Assembly (NCBI GenBank): GCA_902384585.1
Contig: CABMCJ010000004.1
Location: forward strand, 386,086 to 450,085
From: Candidatus Anstonella stagnisolia
GTDB lineage: Archaea > Micrarchaeota > Micrarchaeia > Anstonellales > Anstonellaceae
DNA length: 64,000 bases
Direction: 5' to 3'
Shown here: piece by piece, positions 56,588-64,000 of the stretch
How positions within the stretch are numbered: the first letter of the stretch is position 1
How the letters are laid out: every line of letters starts with the position of its first letter
Made by a program: the position numbers and the translations under genes
Notes under the pieces: generated by a model
What the model was told of the DNA's origin: nothing
What the model saw: the letters and a program-made list of their open reading frames with translations, nothing else
Databases searched by the model: none

Positions 56588-56815
56588 ATGGGTTTCGGAC
56601 GAGACAGAGGAAATTTCGGCGGCAATGACATGCCAAAGCCGGTTAAGGAAGGCGACGAGCTCGAAGTAACAATCGAGGCAGTCGCAGCCAAAGGAGATGG
56701 AATAGCAAAGAAAGATGGCTTTGTAATATTCGTCCCAGGCGCACGCGAAGGCGAGACAGTAAAGGTGAGAATCACCTCTGTAAAGCCACGCTGCGCAGTC
56801 GCGGAGAGGATTTAA
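56588..56815 (+). CDS. TRAM-domain RNA-binding protein
   Basis: A 75-residue protein. A Gly-rich start (MGFGRDRGNFGGNDMPKPVK) leads to a TRAM domain: GDELEVTIEAVAAKGDGIAK, then DGFVIFVPGAREGETVKVRI. Archaeal stand-alone TRAM proteins are RNA chaperones, known in methanogens to respond to cold. The ATG at 56588 is preferred because GGAGGAG lies just before it; an ATG at 56573 is in frame. The upstream region contains GGAATTCC and a TATA-like TATTAAAAA near 56455. A T-rich terminator follows. Confidence 0.92.
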   Translation: MGFGRDRGNFGGNDMPKPVKEGDELEVTIEAVAAKGDGIAKKDGFVIFVPGAREGETVKVRITSVKPRCAVAERI

Positions 56816-56818
56816 AAC

Positions 56819-56855
56819 CCTCTTTTTTTTCTTTTATTTTTTATTTTATTTCTGC
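56819..56855 (+). terminator. T-rich terminator after the TRAM gene
   Basis: Six to eight-base T runs (TTTTTTTT, then TTTTATTTTTTATTTT) follow directly after the stop codon. The T-rich region continues to about 56950 and holds no gene. Confidence 0.7.
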
Positions 56856-56974
56856 TTTTGATTTCTTATTTTCTTAATTTGCATTTTTTGCTTAATTTCT
56901 TGTTTTGCCAGATTAATGCGCTTTTTTACCATAAACTGCCTGCTTTTTTAAATTTGTGAAATAAACCTTATACC

Positions 56975-57649
56975 ATGCAGGAAGAAGACATTGAGTTTTT
57001 GGAGTTTTGCGTGAGGCAGGGTGCGCTCAAGTTCGGGAGTTTTACGCTCAAGAGCGGCAGAAGTTCCCCTTATTTTTTCAATGCTGGCGCATTCAGCACA
57101 GGCTATGCAACTTCCATGCTCTCCAAGTTTTTTGCAAAGAAAATTGCAAACACATTGCAGCCGCAAAGCTATGATGTTGTGTTCGGGCCTGCTTACAAGG
57201 GGATACCGCTTGCGGTAGGGACGTGCAGCGCGCTGTATTCGGAACACCAGATTGGAAAGGAATGGTGCTTTAACCGCAAAGAGGCAAAAACGCACGGGGA
57301 TGCGGGCGTGTTTGTGGGCGCGAAAATCGTGGATGGGGTAGGAGTTGTAATGCTGGATGATGTATTCACTACGGGGGGCGCAAAAGAAGAGGCGATTGAG
57401 CAGCTTTCCTCTGTTGCAAAAGTGCGCCTCTTGGGCGTGTTCATAATGCTGGACAGGATGGAGAAGAACGAGCAGGGCGAAAATGCGATTGCGGCTTTTG
57501 AGAAAAAGCACGGGACAAAAGTATATTCGCTTGCATCTGCGAACGGGATGTTTGAGGCGCTGCGCGGAAGGAAAATAAACGGCGGAGTGCCGGTTGATGA
57601 GAAAGTGTATGCGCAGTTTGTGGAATACAGGAAAAAATACGGGATTTGA
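56975..57649 (+). CDS. pyrE: Orotate phosphoribosyltransferase
   Basis: A 224-residue protein that converts orotate to OMP with PRPP. It has FTLKSGRSSPYFFNAGAFST near the N-terminus, FGPAYKGIPLAVGTCSAL with the catalytic lysine region, and the PRPP loop VVMLDDVFTTGGAKEEAIEQ. The start at 56975 has the TATA-like TTTTTAAATTT about 27 bases upstream and no ribosome site. pyrF starts immediately after the stop. The other pyrimidine genes are not in the window. Confidence 0.95.
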   Translation: MQEEDIEFLEFCVRQGALKFGSFTLKSGRSSPYFFNAGAFSTGYATSMLSKFFAKKIANTLQPQSYDVVFGPAYKGIPLAVGTCSALYSEHQIGKEWCFNRKEAKTHGDAGVFVGAKIVDGVGVVMLDDVFTTGGAKEEAIEQLSSVAKVRLLGVFIMLDRMEKNEQGENAIAAFEKKHGTKVYSLASANGMFEALRGRKINGGVPVDEKVYAQFVEYRKKYGI

Positions 57650-58507
57650 ATGGATTACCTAGAATATCTTAAGAAAAGCGCAAGTGAGAGAAAAAGCGTA
57701 GTGTGCTTTGGGATTGACCCTGTTATTGAGAATATTCCTGCAAGCCTTGGGGATAGTACACAGGAGAGGATTGTGAATTTTTATGCGCAGATTGTGGATG
57801 GGGCATTGCAGCGCTCCCCTTCTATCTCTGCACTGAAACCAAACTATGCGTATTTTGCACAGTATGGGTTTGAGGGGCTGCAGGCGCTTTATACTATAAT
57901 AAAAAAATACCGAGGGGTGCTGCCAATTATATTTGACGGCAAAAGAGGGGACATCGGGCCTTCCTCTGCTGCGTATGCAAAAGAGGCATTTGAGTTCTGG
58001 GGCGCAGATGCGCTCACTATTTCCCCTTACATGGGAGAGGACAGCATGATGCCCTTTGTGAAGTATGCGAGCGCTAATGGGAAGGGCGTGTACGTGCTTG
58101 TGAGGACTTCAAACCCAGGGGCTGCGGACTTCCAGGAACTTAAAACCGATGTGCGCGACAAGCCAGTGTACCTTGAGGTTGCACGCAAGCTCATGAAGAT
58201 GCATTTTAGCGGGCTTGGGGCTGTTGTGGGCGCCACCAATGTAGATGACCTTGAGCACGTGATGTGGGAGCTTGAGCACCACGAAAAAGTTTTCCCGCTT
58301 CTTGTGCCCGGCGTTGGGGCGCAAGGGGGAAGCGCAAAAGAGGTTGCAAAGACGCTTAAGACAGTTTCTGCGCAGACTTTTTCGCTTCACCGCATAAACA
58401 GCTCCTCCGCAATTGCGTATGCATACAAGAAAACCGGAAGCGATGATTTTGTCGGGGCTGCGCTTGCGCAAATTGATGCGCTTAACCGTGAGATAAACCT
58501 TGCGTAA
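57650..58507 (+). CDS. pyrF: Orotidine-5'-phosphate decarboxylase, long (group 2) form
   Basis: A 285-residue protein, longer than the usual archaeal enzyme of about 220. The catalytic tetrad motif is IIFDGKRGDIGPSSAAYAKE (Asp96, Lys98, Asp101). The N-terminal CFGIDPVIENIP and the later VPGVGAQGGSAKEV also fit the group 2 subfamily common in bacteria. It makes UMP. It begins one base after the pyrE stop, so the two are co-translated. The bacterial-type length suggests an origin by transfer, or a deep DPANN version. Confidence 0.94.
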   Translation: MDYLEYLKKSASERKSVVCFGIDPVIENIPASLGDSTQERIVNFYAQIVDGALQRSPSISALKPNYAYFAQYGFEGLQALYTIIKKYRGVLPIIFDGKRGDIGPSSAAYAKEAFEFWGADALTISPYMGEDSMMPFVKYASANGKGVYVLVRTSNPGAADFQELKTDVRDKPVYLEVARKLMKMHFSGLGAVVGATNVDDLEHVMWELEHHEKVFPLLVPGVGAQGGSAKEVAKTLKTVSAQTFSLHRINSSSAIAYAYKKTGSDDFVGAALAQIDALNREINLA

Positions 58508-58516
58508 AGGGTTTTG

Positions 58517-59302
58517 ATGGGAAACATTTTGAAGTATTTAGGGAAATTGCACAAGCCTACTTCTAAATCCCATAAAGGGCAGAATGGGCTTGCGCTCATT
58601 GTTGCTGGGGGGGAAAAATACCATGGGAGCGCAGTGCTCTCCGTGCTTGCTGCTACTAGGTTTTGCGATTTGGTGTATTTCTATTCGCCCAGTGCGAAAG
58701 TTGAGTTTCTTGCGAGGAAAGCAACTCCTTGTGTAATATGCATTTCTAAAAAAGAGCTTAGTGCGCACATTCGGAAGGCAGATGCGATTCTAATTGGGCC
58801 TGGGATGGAAGTGGATGCATATACGAAGAAACTTGTGCATGCTGTAATTTCCTCGGGAAAAAAATGCGTGCTTGATGCAACCGGAATAAGATGCGCAAAA
58901 TTAAGCGAGTTGCACAAGAATTGCGTTCTCACGCCGCACGTGCGGGAATTTGAAAGCGCGTTCGGGCTTGCTGCAAATGCAAAGAATGCGAAATTCTGTG
59001 CAAAGAAATACAAGTGCAATATTCTTCTTAAGGGACGTGTTGATACTGTTGCGGGTTTTGATGGAAAATCCATAGAGGTTTCTGGAGGGAATGCTGGGCT
59101 TACAAAAGGAGGGACAGGAGATACGCTTGCAGGGCTTTTGTGCGCGCTACTTTGCAAGAATGAGGCTTTTGCATCCATGTGCGCTGCTTCTTATGTGAAC
59201 AAGAAAGCGGGCGAGAGGCTTGCGAAGAAATTCGGGATGAATTACTCTGCGCTTGATGTTGCAAACGAGGTTTCGCCCGCGCTTTTTAAACTTAATAAAT
59301 AA
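58517..59302 (+). CDS. nnrD: ADP/ATP-dependent NAD(P)H-hydrate dehydratase (NnrD-like, stand-alone)
   Basis: A 261-residue protein of the ribokinase-like YjeF C-terminal family. It shows GLALIVAGGEKYHGSAVLSV, DAILIGPGMEVDAYTKK, VLTPHVREFESAFGL and SGGNAGLTKGGTGDTLAGLL. It repairs hydrated NAD(P)H. In most prokaryotes the enzyme is fused to the NnrE epimerase domain; here only the dehydratase half is present. The start at 58517 follows the pyrF stop by nine bases, so the three genes pyrE, pyrF and nnrD probably share a message. The TTG at 58514 is an alternative start. Confidence 0.92.
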   Translation: MGNILKYLGKLHKPTSKSHKGQNGLALIVAGGEKYHGSAVLSVLAATRFCDLVYFYSPSAKVEFLARKATPCVICISKKELSAHIRKADAILIGPGMEVDAYTKKLVHAVISSGKKCVLDATGIRCAKLSELHKNCVLTPHVREFESAFGLAANAKNAKFCAKKYKCNILLKGRVDTVAGFDGKSIEVSGGNAGLTKGGTGDTLAGLLCALLCKNEAFASMCAASYVNKKAGERLAKKFGMNYSALDVANEVSPALFKLNK

Positions 59303-59395
59303 GCTAATGTAACGGCGTTATCTTATATCTGAAAACGTGTTTTGCAAGAGCAAAGATTTAAAAAAGACGCAAGAGGCTTCTTTTTGGGTGGTATT

Positions 59396-59659
59396 ATGGC
59401 ACGTGATTGCGCTCCAGGCAAGGAATTCGTTTTCAAGCTTCCAAGCGGGGCAGTCGTTGGAAGGGCAAAGAACGTTGATGAGCTTGCAGCTTTCATAAAG
59501 AATGCTCCCCTTGAGTCGGTATTGTACCATGCTAAGGGCGGGCATTTTGCGCCTTGGCTGAACATGCTGGGCGAGCACAAGCTTGTTGCGGCACTTAAGG
59601 GGCTGCAGATAAACGACAAGACAGTAAGGATTGCGCTTCTTAGGGTGCTCAAAAGATAG
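59396..59659 (+). CDS. DUF5752-like small protein
   Basis: An 87-residue protein that is rather well ordered. The core KEFVFKLPSGAVVGRAKNVD leads to VLYHAKGGHFAPWLNMLGEH and LRVLKR at the end. This matches the style of archaeal DUF5752-type proteins, in which a short strand-helix unit is followed by a Tyr-His and Trp motif; the assignment is moderate. It starts at the ATG at 59396 behind GGGTGGTATT. The TATA-like ATTTAAAAAA near 59356 fits. Deoxyhypusine synthase follows 30 bases downstream. Confidence 0.65.
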   Translation: MARDCAPGKEFVFKLPSGAVVGRAKNVDELAAFIKNAPLESVLYHAKGGHFAPWLNMLGEHKLVAALKGLQINDKTVRIALLRVLKR

Positions 59660-59689
59660 GCTTTTAATCCCGCTTTGAGGATTTTTAGC

Positions 59690-60619
59690 ATGGACATAAA
59701 GGGCTTTTCTCTTGATGGCAGGCTTAGTGCGAGCTCCCTTGTAAAGCAGATGGAAGGTGCTGGGCTGCAGGCTACGCAAATTGGGGCTGCTGCGAAACTC
59801 TTTTCCAAAATGCAGCATGAGAAAGAGTGCGTAAAATTCCTCTCCTTTACTTCAAATATGGTTTCTTCTGGGCTGCGGGAGACTTTTGCACAAATGTGCA
59901 AGGAAAAAATGTGTGATGCGATTATCACGAGCATAGGGTCGGTTGAAGAGGATCTTATGAAATGCTCCGGAAAATTTGAGCTTGGAAGCTTTGAGATGGA
60001 CGATGCACAGCTTAATGAGAAGGGAATAAACAGAATTGGGAACATACTTGTGAAAAATGCGCACTACATAAAGCTTGAGAAAACTTTGCAGCCATTTTTT
60101 GAAAAGGAATGGCAGAAGCAGCATGCACTTGGAAGGATGCTTTCGCCGCACGAGATTATTGCGGATTTGGGTGCAACAATAAAGGACGAGAACTCATTTT
60201 TGTATTGGGCATGTCGGAACAAAATTCCTGTATATTGCCCTGCGCCTACGGACGGTGCGTTTGGATTGCAGCTTTATTTCTTCAAGCAAAAGAGAATGGG
60301 ATTTGGGATTGATGTTAGTGGGGACTTGAAACCTCTGGGACAGCAGGTGCTGGATGCTGAGAAAACAGGAGCGCTCATACTTGGAGGAGGGTTTGCAAAG
60401 CACCATCTTCTTGGTGCGAACCTTCTTCGCGGCGGGCTGGACTATGCTGTGTATGTTGGGACTGGGACGCAGTATGATGGGTCGCTTTCCGGCGCGCGCG
60501 TGAATGAGGCAGTGAGCTGGGGAAAAGTAGGAAGGAAAAGCGAGCGCGTATATGTTGAATGCGATGCAAGCATTGCGCTGCCATTAATAATGTGCAACGT
60601 GCTTGAGAAAAAGAAGTGA
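59690..60619 (+). CDS. dys: Deoxyhypusine synthase
   Basis: A 309-residue protein that moves an aminobutyl group from spermidine to a lysine of aIF5A. The NAD-binding and catalytic blocks are FLSFTSNMVSSGLRET, PVYCPAPTDGAFGLQL, ILGGGFAKHHLLGANLLRGG and, with the active-site lysine, ARVNEAVSWGKVGRKSERVY. The start is the ATG at 59690. Spermidine would be derived from the putrescine made by the agmatinase at 37.5 kb. The aIF5A gene is not in the window. The next gene starts four bases downstream, overlapping its ribosome site with this stop. Confidence 0.95.
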   Translation: MDIKGFSLDGRLSASSLVKQMEGAGLQATQIGAAAKLFSKMQHEKECVKFLSFTSNMVSSGLRETFAQMCKEKMCDAIITSIGSVEEDLMKCSGKFELGSFEMDDAQLNEKGINRIGNILVKNAHYIKLEKTLQPFFEKEWQKQHALGRMLSPHEIIADLGATIKDENSFLYWACRNKIPVYCPAPTDGAFGLQLYFFKQKRMGFGIDVSGDLKPLGQQVLDAEKTGALILGGGFAKHHLLGANLLRGGLDYAVYVGTGTQYDGSLSGARVNEAVSWGKVGRKSERVYVECDASIALPLIMCNVLEKKK

Positions 60620-60623
60620 GAAT

Positions 60624-61199
60624 ATGGTTGATACGATATTTGCCATCGTAATTGTTTCTGCGATTGCGGGATTTTTTGCAAAGCTCACGGATGAGATTGA
60701 GGATCGGGGAATAAAGAGCAAGATTGGGTATTTGTTTGCGCTTATTTACGGCGCTGCAGGGGCATATCTTGCAGGCGCACTGCAGCTTGCAACGCTTTGG
60801 ATTGCGACTGCAAGCGCAAACGTGCTTGCTCGGAAAATTGACTGCAAAATGCATGCACTTGCGCTAGTTGTGTTTGTGCTTGGGACTCTTGCATTTGGGA
60901 TAACCACATTCAGCATACCTCTCTTCATGTTCTTCCTGTTCTTTGCTGCACTTGATGAGGTTCATGTGCCTGCTGGGAAGACGGACTTGGTGAGTGGCAT
61001 AATAAGCAGGAGGCTCACGCTCGTAATAATGTGCCTTGCGGTTGCGCTTGTGTTTGGGGTTTGGGAATTCTTTGTGAGCATACTCTCGTTTGATGTTGCG
61101 TATTTTGTTGGGGAGAAGGCAGGATGGAAGCTTTACCCTGCAAAGAAGGTTGAGGCACAAAAGAAAGTGAAGAAAGCTTCAAGGAAAAAGAGGAAATAA
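60624..61199 (+). CDS. Polytopic membrane protein of unknown function
   Basis: A 191-residue protein with about five to six hydrophobic helices (TIFAIVIVSAIAGFFAKL, then LFALIYGAAGAYLAGALQLA and the Leu/Phe-rich VVFVLGTLAFGITTFSIPLF) and a strongly basic C-terminal tail (KKVEAQKKVKKASRKKRK). Two acidic residues follow the first helix (TDEIEDRG), a feature seen in prenyltransferase-like or CarS-like enzymes, but the motif set is incomplete, so no function is given. The start at 60624 follows GAAGTGAGAAT, overlapping the end of dys. Confidence 0.65.
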   Translation: MVDTIFAIVIVSAIAGFFAKLTDEIEDRGIKSKIGYLFALIYGAAGAYLAGALQLATLWIATASANVLARKIDCKMHALALVVFVLGTLAFGITTFSIPLFMFFLFFAALDEVHVPAGKTDLVSGIISRRLTLVIMCLAVALVFGVWEFFVSILSFDVAYFVGEKAGWKLYPAKKVEAQKKVKKASRKKRK

Positions 61200-61260
61200 C
61201 CCCAACCCACTGGAAAGTTCCTATGCTAAGCACTAAAAGGCTTCTTTTCGAATATTCTCT

Positions 61261-62235
61261 ATGGACCCGTTCTATTCGCACTATCCCTTCCTTGAGGGGG
61301 CAAAGGAAATTGTAAAGGAGATTACGCCGCATTATACACAAGACGAGATACTGGACAAGGCGCAGGACAGGCTGGAGAGTGCGGTTGGGAAGGGGGAAGT
61401 CCCGACTGTGGGGACTACTGCGCGCGGGATTGAGCTGGACTTGCTTTCCTATGCTGCTGCGCGCATGGTGCTTGTTGCGGCTAAGAATAAGGCGATGTGC
61501 GCACGCGTTGCGGCTGCGGAAGGGAGGCGCGCGCAAAAATATTTGCAGCAGGAAAGTGATGAGAAACTTCTTTCCATTGCAAAAGAGCTTGAGCTGGGGC
61601 TTACTAAAGAGAGTGGCGGGTTTTTTGCATTGCCGTTTTTTGACTATTTGAGGTTCAAGCCTAGAGAAGAGGAATTCAAGCTCTCTGCAAAACCAATTGC
61701 GGGCGGGGTTGTTACGCTTTCAAGAAAAGAGGCGGAACGGTTTGTGCAGGAGGCTGCACGCATGAAAATGGACGTGCTTGTGCACGTTTCGGACATGAAA
61801 TTTTCACCCCAAATACTTGAAATTGGGAAAAAGGCGATTGCGCTTCTCCCTAAAGCAAGCGCGCCAATTGAGAATATTGCGAAGACGGACTTTCCGCCCT
61901 GCATGTGCAGGATAATTGAGGATATGAAAAACGGGGAGCACATTGGGCATCAGGCGCGCTGGGCACTTGGGGTATATCTTGTGCGCTCAGGGATGAAAAT
62001 GGAGGAAATACTTTCCATTTATGCGGAGTCCCCTGAATACAATGAGAACACTACGAAATACCAGCTTGAGTATCTTAAGAACAAGGAGTATTCCATGCCC
62101 TCATGTGCTACTATGGACACGTACGGGCTTGCGCAGAACAATTGCCCGTGCCTTTATGGAGGGGCGAGAAAGGGAACGCCTGTTACAAATAGCAGGAGAA
62201 GAACTGGAATTACCAGAATTGAGGAAAAGAAATAA
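61261..62235 (+). CDS. priL: DNA primase large subunit (PriL)
   Basis: A 324-residue protein. The N-terminal helical half carries YPFLEGAKEIVKEI, and the C-terminal half is the Fe-S domain with Cys214, Cys216, Cys282, Cys295 and Cys297; four of these should hold a [4Fe-4S] cluster. SCATMDTYGLAQNNCPC is the family block. PriL controls initiation and product length of the primase. The order is priL then priS, 18 bases apart, which is the arrangement of an operon. The PriL start has no ribosome site and a TATA-like CTAAAAGG about 28 bases upstream. Confidence 0.92.
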   Translation: MDPFYSHYPFLEGAKEIVKEITPHYTQDEILDKAQDRLESAVGKGEVPTVGTTARGIELDLLSYAAARMVLVAAKNKAMCARVAAAEGRRAQKYLQQESDEKLLSIAKELELGLTKESGGFFALPFFDYLRFKPREEEFKLSAKPIAGGVVTLSRKEAERFVQEAARMKMDVLVHVSDMKFSPQILEIGKKAIALLPKASAPIENIAKTDFPPCMCRIIEDMKNGEHIGHQARWALGVYLVRSGMKMEEILSIYAESPEYNENTTKYQLEYLKNKEYSMPSCATMDTYGLAQNNCPCLYGGARKGTPVTNSRRRTGITRIEEKK

Positions 62236-62253
62236 GCATAAGCGGTTGTTTTG

Positions 62254-63462
62254 ATGAGCAAAGAACAGGAATATCTTGGAAAATGCTTTTCGCAGTATTA
62301 TGCCAAATGGCAGCCCCCTATTTCGCATGTGGAGAGGCGGGAATTCGGGTTTGGGAACTGGCAGACGAAAATTGCGTTTAGGCACCTTTCTTTTCCGAAC
62401 TCTGGGGCGCTTAGTGCGCGGCTTATGCGGGATGCGCCCCCTTATGTATCCTATTCTGCCGCATACTATGAGTTTCCCGATGCGCGCCCAATGCCGAACA
62501 AGAACTGGAAGGGCGCGGATTTGATATTTGACCTTGATGCGCCTGCGCACACGTGCGGGAAATTCACGTGCGTGGAGTGCATGGGAAAAATAAGAGGGGA
62601 AACGATTAGGTTAATTGAGGATTTCCTTGTGCCGGACTTTGGGATTTCAAAGGATGAGATGATTGTGAATTTCTCTGGGAGCCGCGGTTTTCATGTGCAC
62701 GTAACAAGCGAGAGCGTGCACAATTTGAGAAGGGAGGAGCGAAGGGAAATTGTAGAATACATAAATGCTGCTTCTGTTTCCGTGAAAACTCTATTGCATG
62801 ATGACAGCAGGTTCATAAAAGAAGATGAAACACGCAAAAAAGTGTACAAGTTTTACGGGCCGCTTGTAACTGACGGAGGATGGCGCGGGAAAATCGCAAA
62901 GCGCTTTTTGCAGCTTGTGAGGGAGAAAAAGTTGCATGAGATTGGGATTCCAAAGAAAAAGGCGCAGGAATTGTATGATAATTATGGGGAAGTTGAGAAC
63001 ACTCTTAAGGCTCCTGTGAAACGCATGGACGGGGGAGTGTGGGCAAACTGGACAAGGATAGGGCTTTCAGGAGTGTATGGGAAAATGTTTGAGGCGCTTG
63101 TGGAGAACACGAAAGTCGCAATAAGCGCGGACATGGACTCAAACGTTACGTTTGATACTTCAAAATTGCTGCGGCTTCCTGACTCCATACATGGGGGAAG
63201 CGGATTTGCGGCTAGACTTTGCAATGATAAGGGGCACACACTTTTTGGAAAGCCCACTCCTAAAATTGAGGAATTTGAGCCGCATGTGCATGCGCCTGTG
63301 TTTTCGGATGAGCCCTTGAAAATGAAAATTATTGAGGAAGTGCCAAGCGTTCTTCTAAGAAGCGGGCAAATGAGCGAGAAATACGCGAAAGATGCGCTAA
63401 TAGAGGTGCCGCACTATTTTGGGATTTATTTAATGTGCAAGGGAGCGGCTATTCTTGCTTGA
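62254..63462 (+). CDS. priS: DNA primase small (catalytic) subunit (PriS)
   Basis: A 402-residue protein. The catalytic acidic pair is in KGADLIFDLDAPAHT (Asp93, Asp95). The zinc site has Cys101, Cys106 and Cys109 (CGKFTCVEC). SGSRGFHVHVTS is the nucleotide-binding block, and near residue 310 lies a conserved SADMDSNVTFDTSKLLRLPD segment, then SIHGGSGFAARL. It makes the RNA/DNA primers for replication. The start at 62254 follows the priL stop by 18 bases. Its 3' end overlaps the convergent gene at 63449 by 14 bases. Confidence 0.94.
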   Translation: MSKEQEYLGKCFSQYYAKWQPPISHVERREFGFGNWQTKIAFRHLSFPNSGALSARLMRDAPPYVSYSAAYYEFPDARPMPNKNWKGADLIFDLDAPAHTCGKFTCVECMGKIRGETIRLIEDFLVPDFGISKDEMIVNFSGSRGFHVHVTSESVHNLRREERREIVEYINAASVSVKTLLHDDSRFIKEDETRKKVYKFYGPLVTDGGWRGKIAKRFLQLVREKKLHEIGIPKKKAQELYDNYGEVENTLKAPVKRMDGGVWANWTRIGLSGVYGKMFEALVENTKVAISADMDSNVTFDTSKLLRLPDSIHGGSGFAARLCNDKGHTLFGKPTPKIEEFEPHVHAPVFSDEPLKMKIIEEVPSVLLRSGQMSEKYAKDALIEVPHYFGIYLMCKGAAILA

Positions 63463-64000
63463 GGATGCCGAGCTCCTTGAGTGCCTCGTTGATGTTGTTT
63501 TGGACATTAAGCAGTTTTGAGAACCCCTTTCTTACAGTTGAAAATGCCCATGCTGCAGCCAATCCTATTAGTATAGGAGAGATGAGGGAGCGCAAAGAGA
63601 AACCCTGCGCAGCGGCATCTTTTAACGCCAGTACGCCCGCAATTCCTGTCAGAAAACCCAGAATAAAATTTCTTGTGCGATATAAAAGCGTGGATGCCTG
63701 TACTGATTCTTCCAAAAGCGGAGGTATTTGGGCAGTAGTTATGTGCTCGATTTCGTCTGCTGCCTGCGCCTTAAGCGAGACGAGCCCAAGCGGATTTGGG
63801 CCATTGTTTTCAAAATCAGCTTTCTTTTCTTGGTAGGAATCAACAGCAGCCATCAGTTTGAAAAAGAAGATGCGGTTGCCTGTATGTGTATTCAGTTGCA
63901 GCCTCTCTGTTCCGCCTTCTGGCTTTGCAACATCAAGATTCCAGCCATAAGGAGTTTTGTGCATACGCCTTATCGAAGATGCGGGTGCTGTGTGCTGCTC
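63449..64000 (-). CDS. Membrane protein of unknown function, possibly incomplete
   Basis: The first in-window ATG is at 63964, giving 171 residues, but the frame stays open to the right edge, so the true start may be outside. Two membrane helices are seen (LGFLTGIAGVLALKDAAA and LISPILIGLAAAWAFSTV). The N-terminal part is soluble and acidic, with VDSYQEKKADFENNG. A helical tail (KGFSKLLNVQNNINEALKEL) follows the last helix. No family was recognised. It converges with priS and overlaps its last 14 bases. Confidence 0.6.
   Translation of the reverse strand, partial: EQHTAPASSIRRMHKTPYGWNLDVAKPEGGTERLQLNTHTGNRIFFFKLMAAVDSYQEKKADFENNGPNPLGLVSLKAQAADEIEHITTAQIPPLLEESVQASTLLYRTRNFILGFLTGIAGVLALKDAAAQGFSLRSLISPILIGLAAAWAFSTVRKGFSKLLNVQNNINEALKELGILKQE

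Noticed and set aside
56445-56669. 74-codon frame overlapping the TRAM gene start
   Set aside because: It runs out of frame through the TRAM gene and has no clear ribosome site or conserved features.

Overview
The window is bacterial-sized, gene-dense archaeal DNA. It carries about 60 protein genes, three tRNA genes and no rRNA, insertion sequence or CRISPR array. The archaeal assignment rests on the information-processing genes: both subunits of the eukaryote-type primase (priL, priS), archaeal DnaG, NurA, Hjc, Pth2, NMD3, deoxyhypusine synthase, archaeal AsnRS with the AsnRS-like asparagine synthetase, and STT3 as the oligosaccharyltransferase. The tRNA-Phe has an intron after position 37. 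Many genes have a TATA box about 27 bases before a leaderless start, and the others have a GGTGA-type ribosome site. Many small orphan membrane proteins, Cys-rich and TPR giants and short intergenic gaps suggest a small-genome DPANN-type lineage (Micrarchaeota or Diapherotrites-like). That lineage call is inference only.

Layout. 1-4.3 kb: the end of an SPFH protein, a 27-residue acidic micro-ORF, a sequon-rich thioredoxin-like lipoprotein, a VapBC pair flanked by a 62-bp direct repeat, an HD hydrolase, a DsbA-like oxidoreductase and an ACT-domain regulator. 4.3-10.7 kb: glycogen debranching enzyme, Pth2, a HEAT/caspase-like protein divergent from NurA, and an Lrp regulator. 10.7-18 kb: asparagine synthetase, AsnRS, then a 1602-residue protein built from tandem helix-turn-helix-like modules. 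18-24 kb: cytidylyltransferase, Hjc, CBS protein, a candidate structured RNA, DUF167, a structured leader and dnaG, a membrane-anchored HExxH protein, and argG. 24-36 kb: tRNA-Val, tRNA-Phe and tRNA-His, membrane proteins (DUF2207, DUF2070, MFS), a Lon-like ATPase without a protease domain, and NMD3. 36-47 kb: cation antiporter, agmatinase, a transglutaminase-like/TPR protein, a duplicated Cys-rich protein, AlkD-like protein, class II HMG-CoA reductase, and sugar nucleotidyltransferase plus phosphohexomutase. 47-56.5 kb: STT3, geranylgeranyl reductase, PHP phosphoesterase, cis-prenyltransferase, DUF192, and a TadA/TadC pilus-type pair. 56.5-64 kb: TRAM protein, pyrE-pyrF, NAD(P)H-hydrate dehydratase, deoxyhypusine synthase, priL-priS.

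How the genes fit together. HMG-CoA reductase, geranylgeranyl reductase and the cis-prenyltransferase supply isoprenoid lipids and the polyprenol carrier. The nucleotidyltransferase and phosphohexomutase supply activated sugars, and STT3 transfers glycan to secreted proteins. The lipoprotein at 415-957, with ten N-X-S/T sites, is a plausible substrate. DnaG, PriSL, NurA and Hjc belong to replication and repair. The lone argG and the agmatinase hint at a patchy arginine metabolism.

The most unusual items are the giant modular protein, the caspase-like HEAT protein, the protease-less Lon-like ATPase with a zinc knuckle, the two structured intergenic RNAs near dnaG, inverted repeats placed between TATA box and leaderless start in several regulators, and a recurring pattern of imperfect duplications of gene 3' ends. 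No intergenic stretch longer than about 300 bases lacks a gene.
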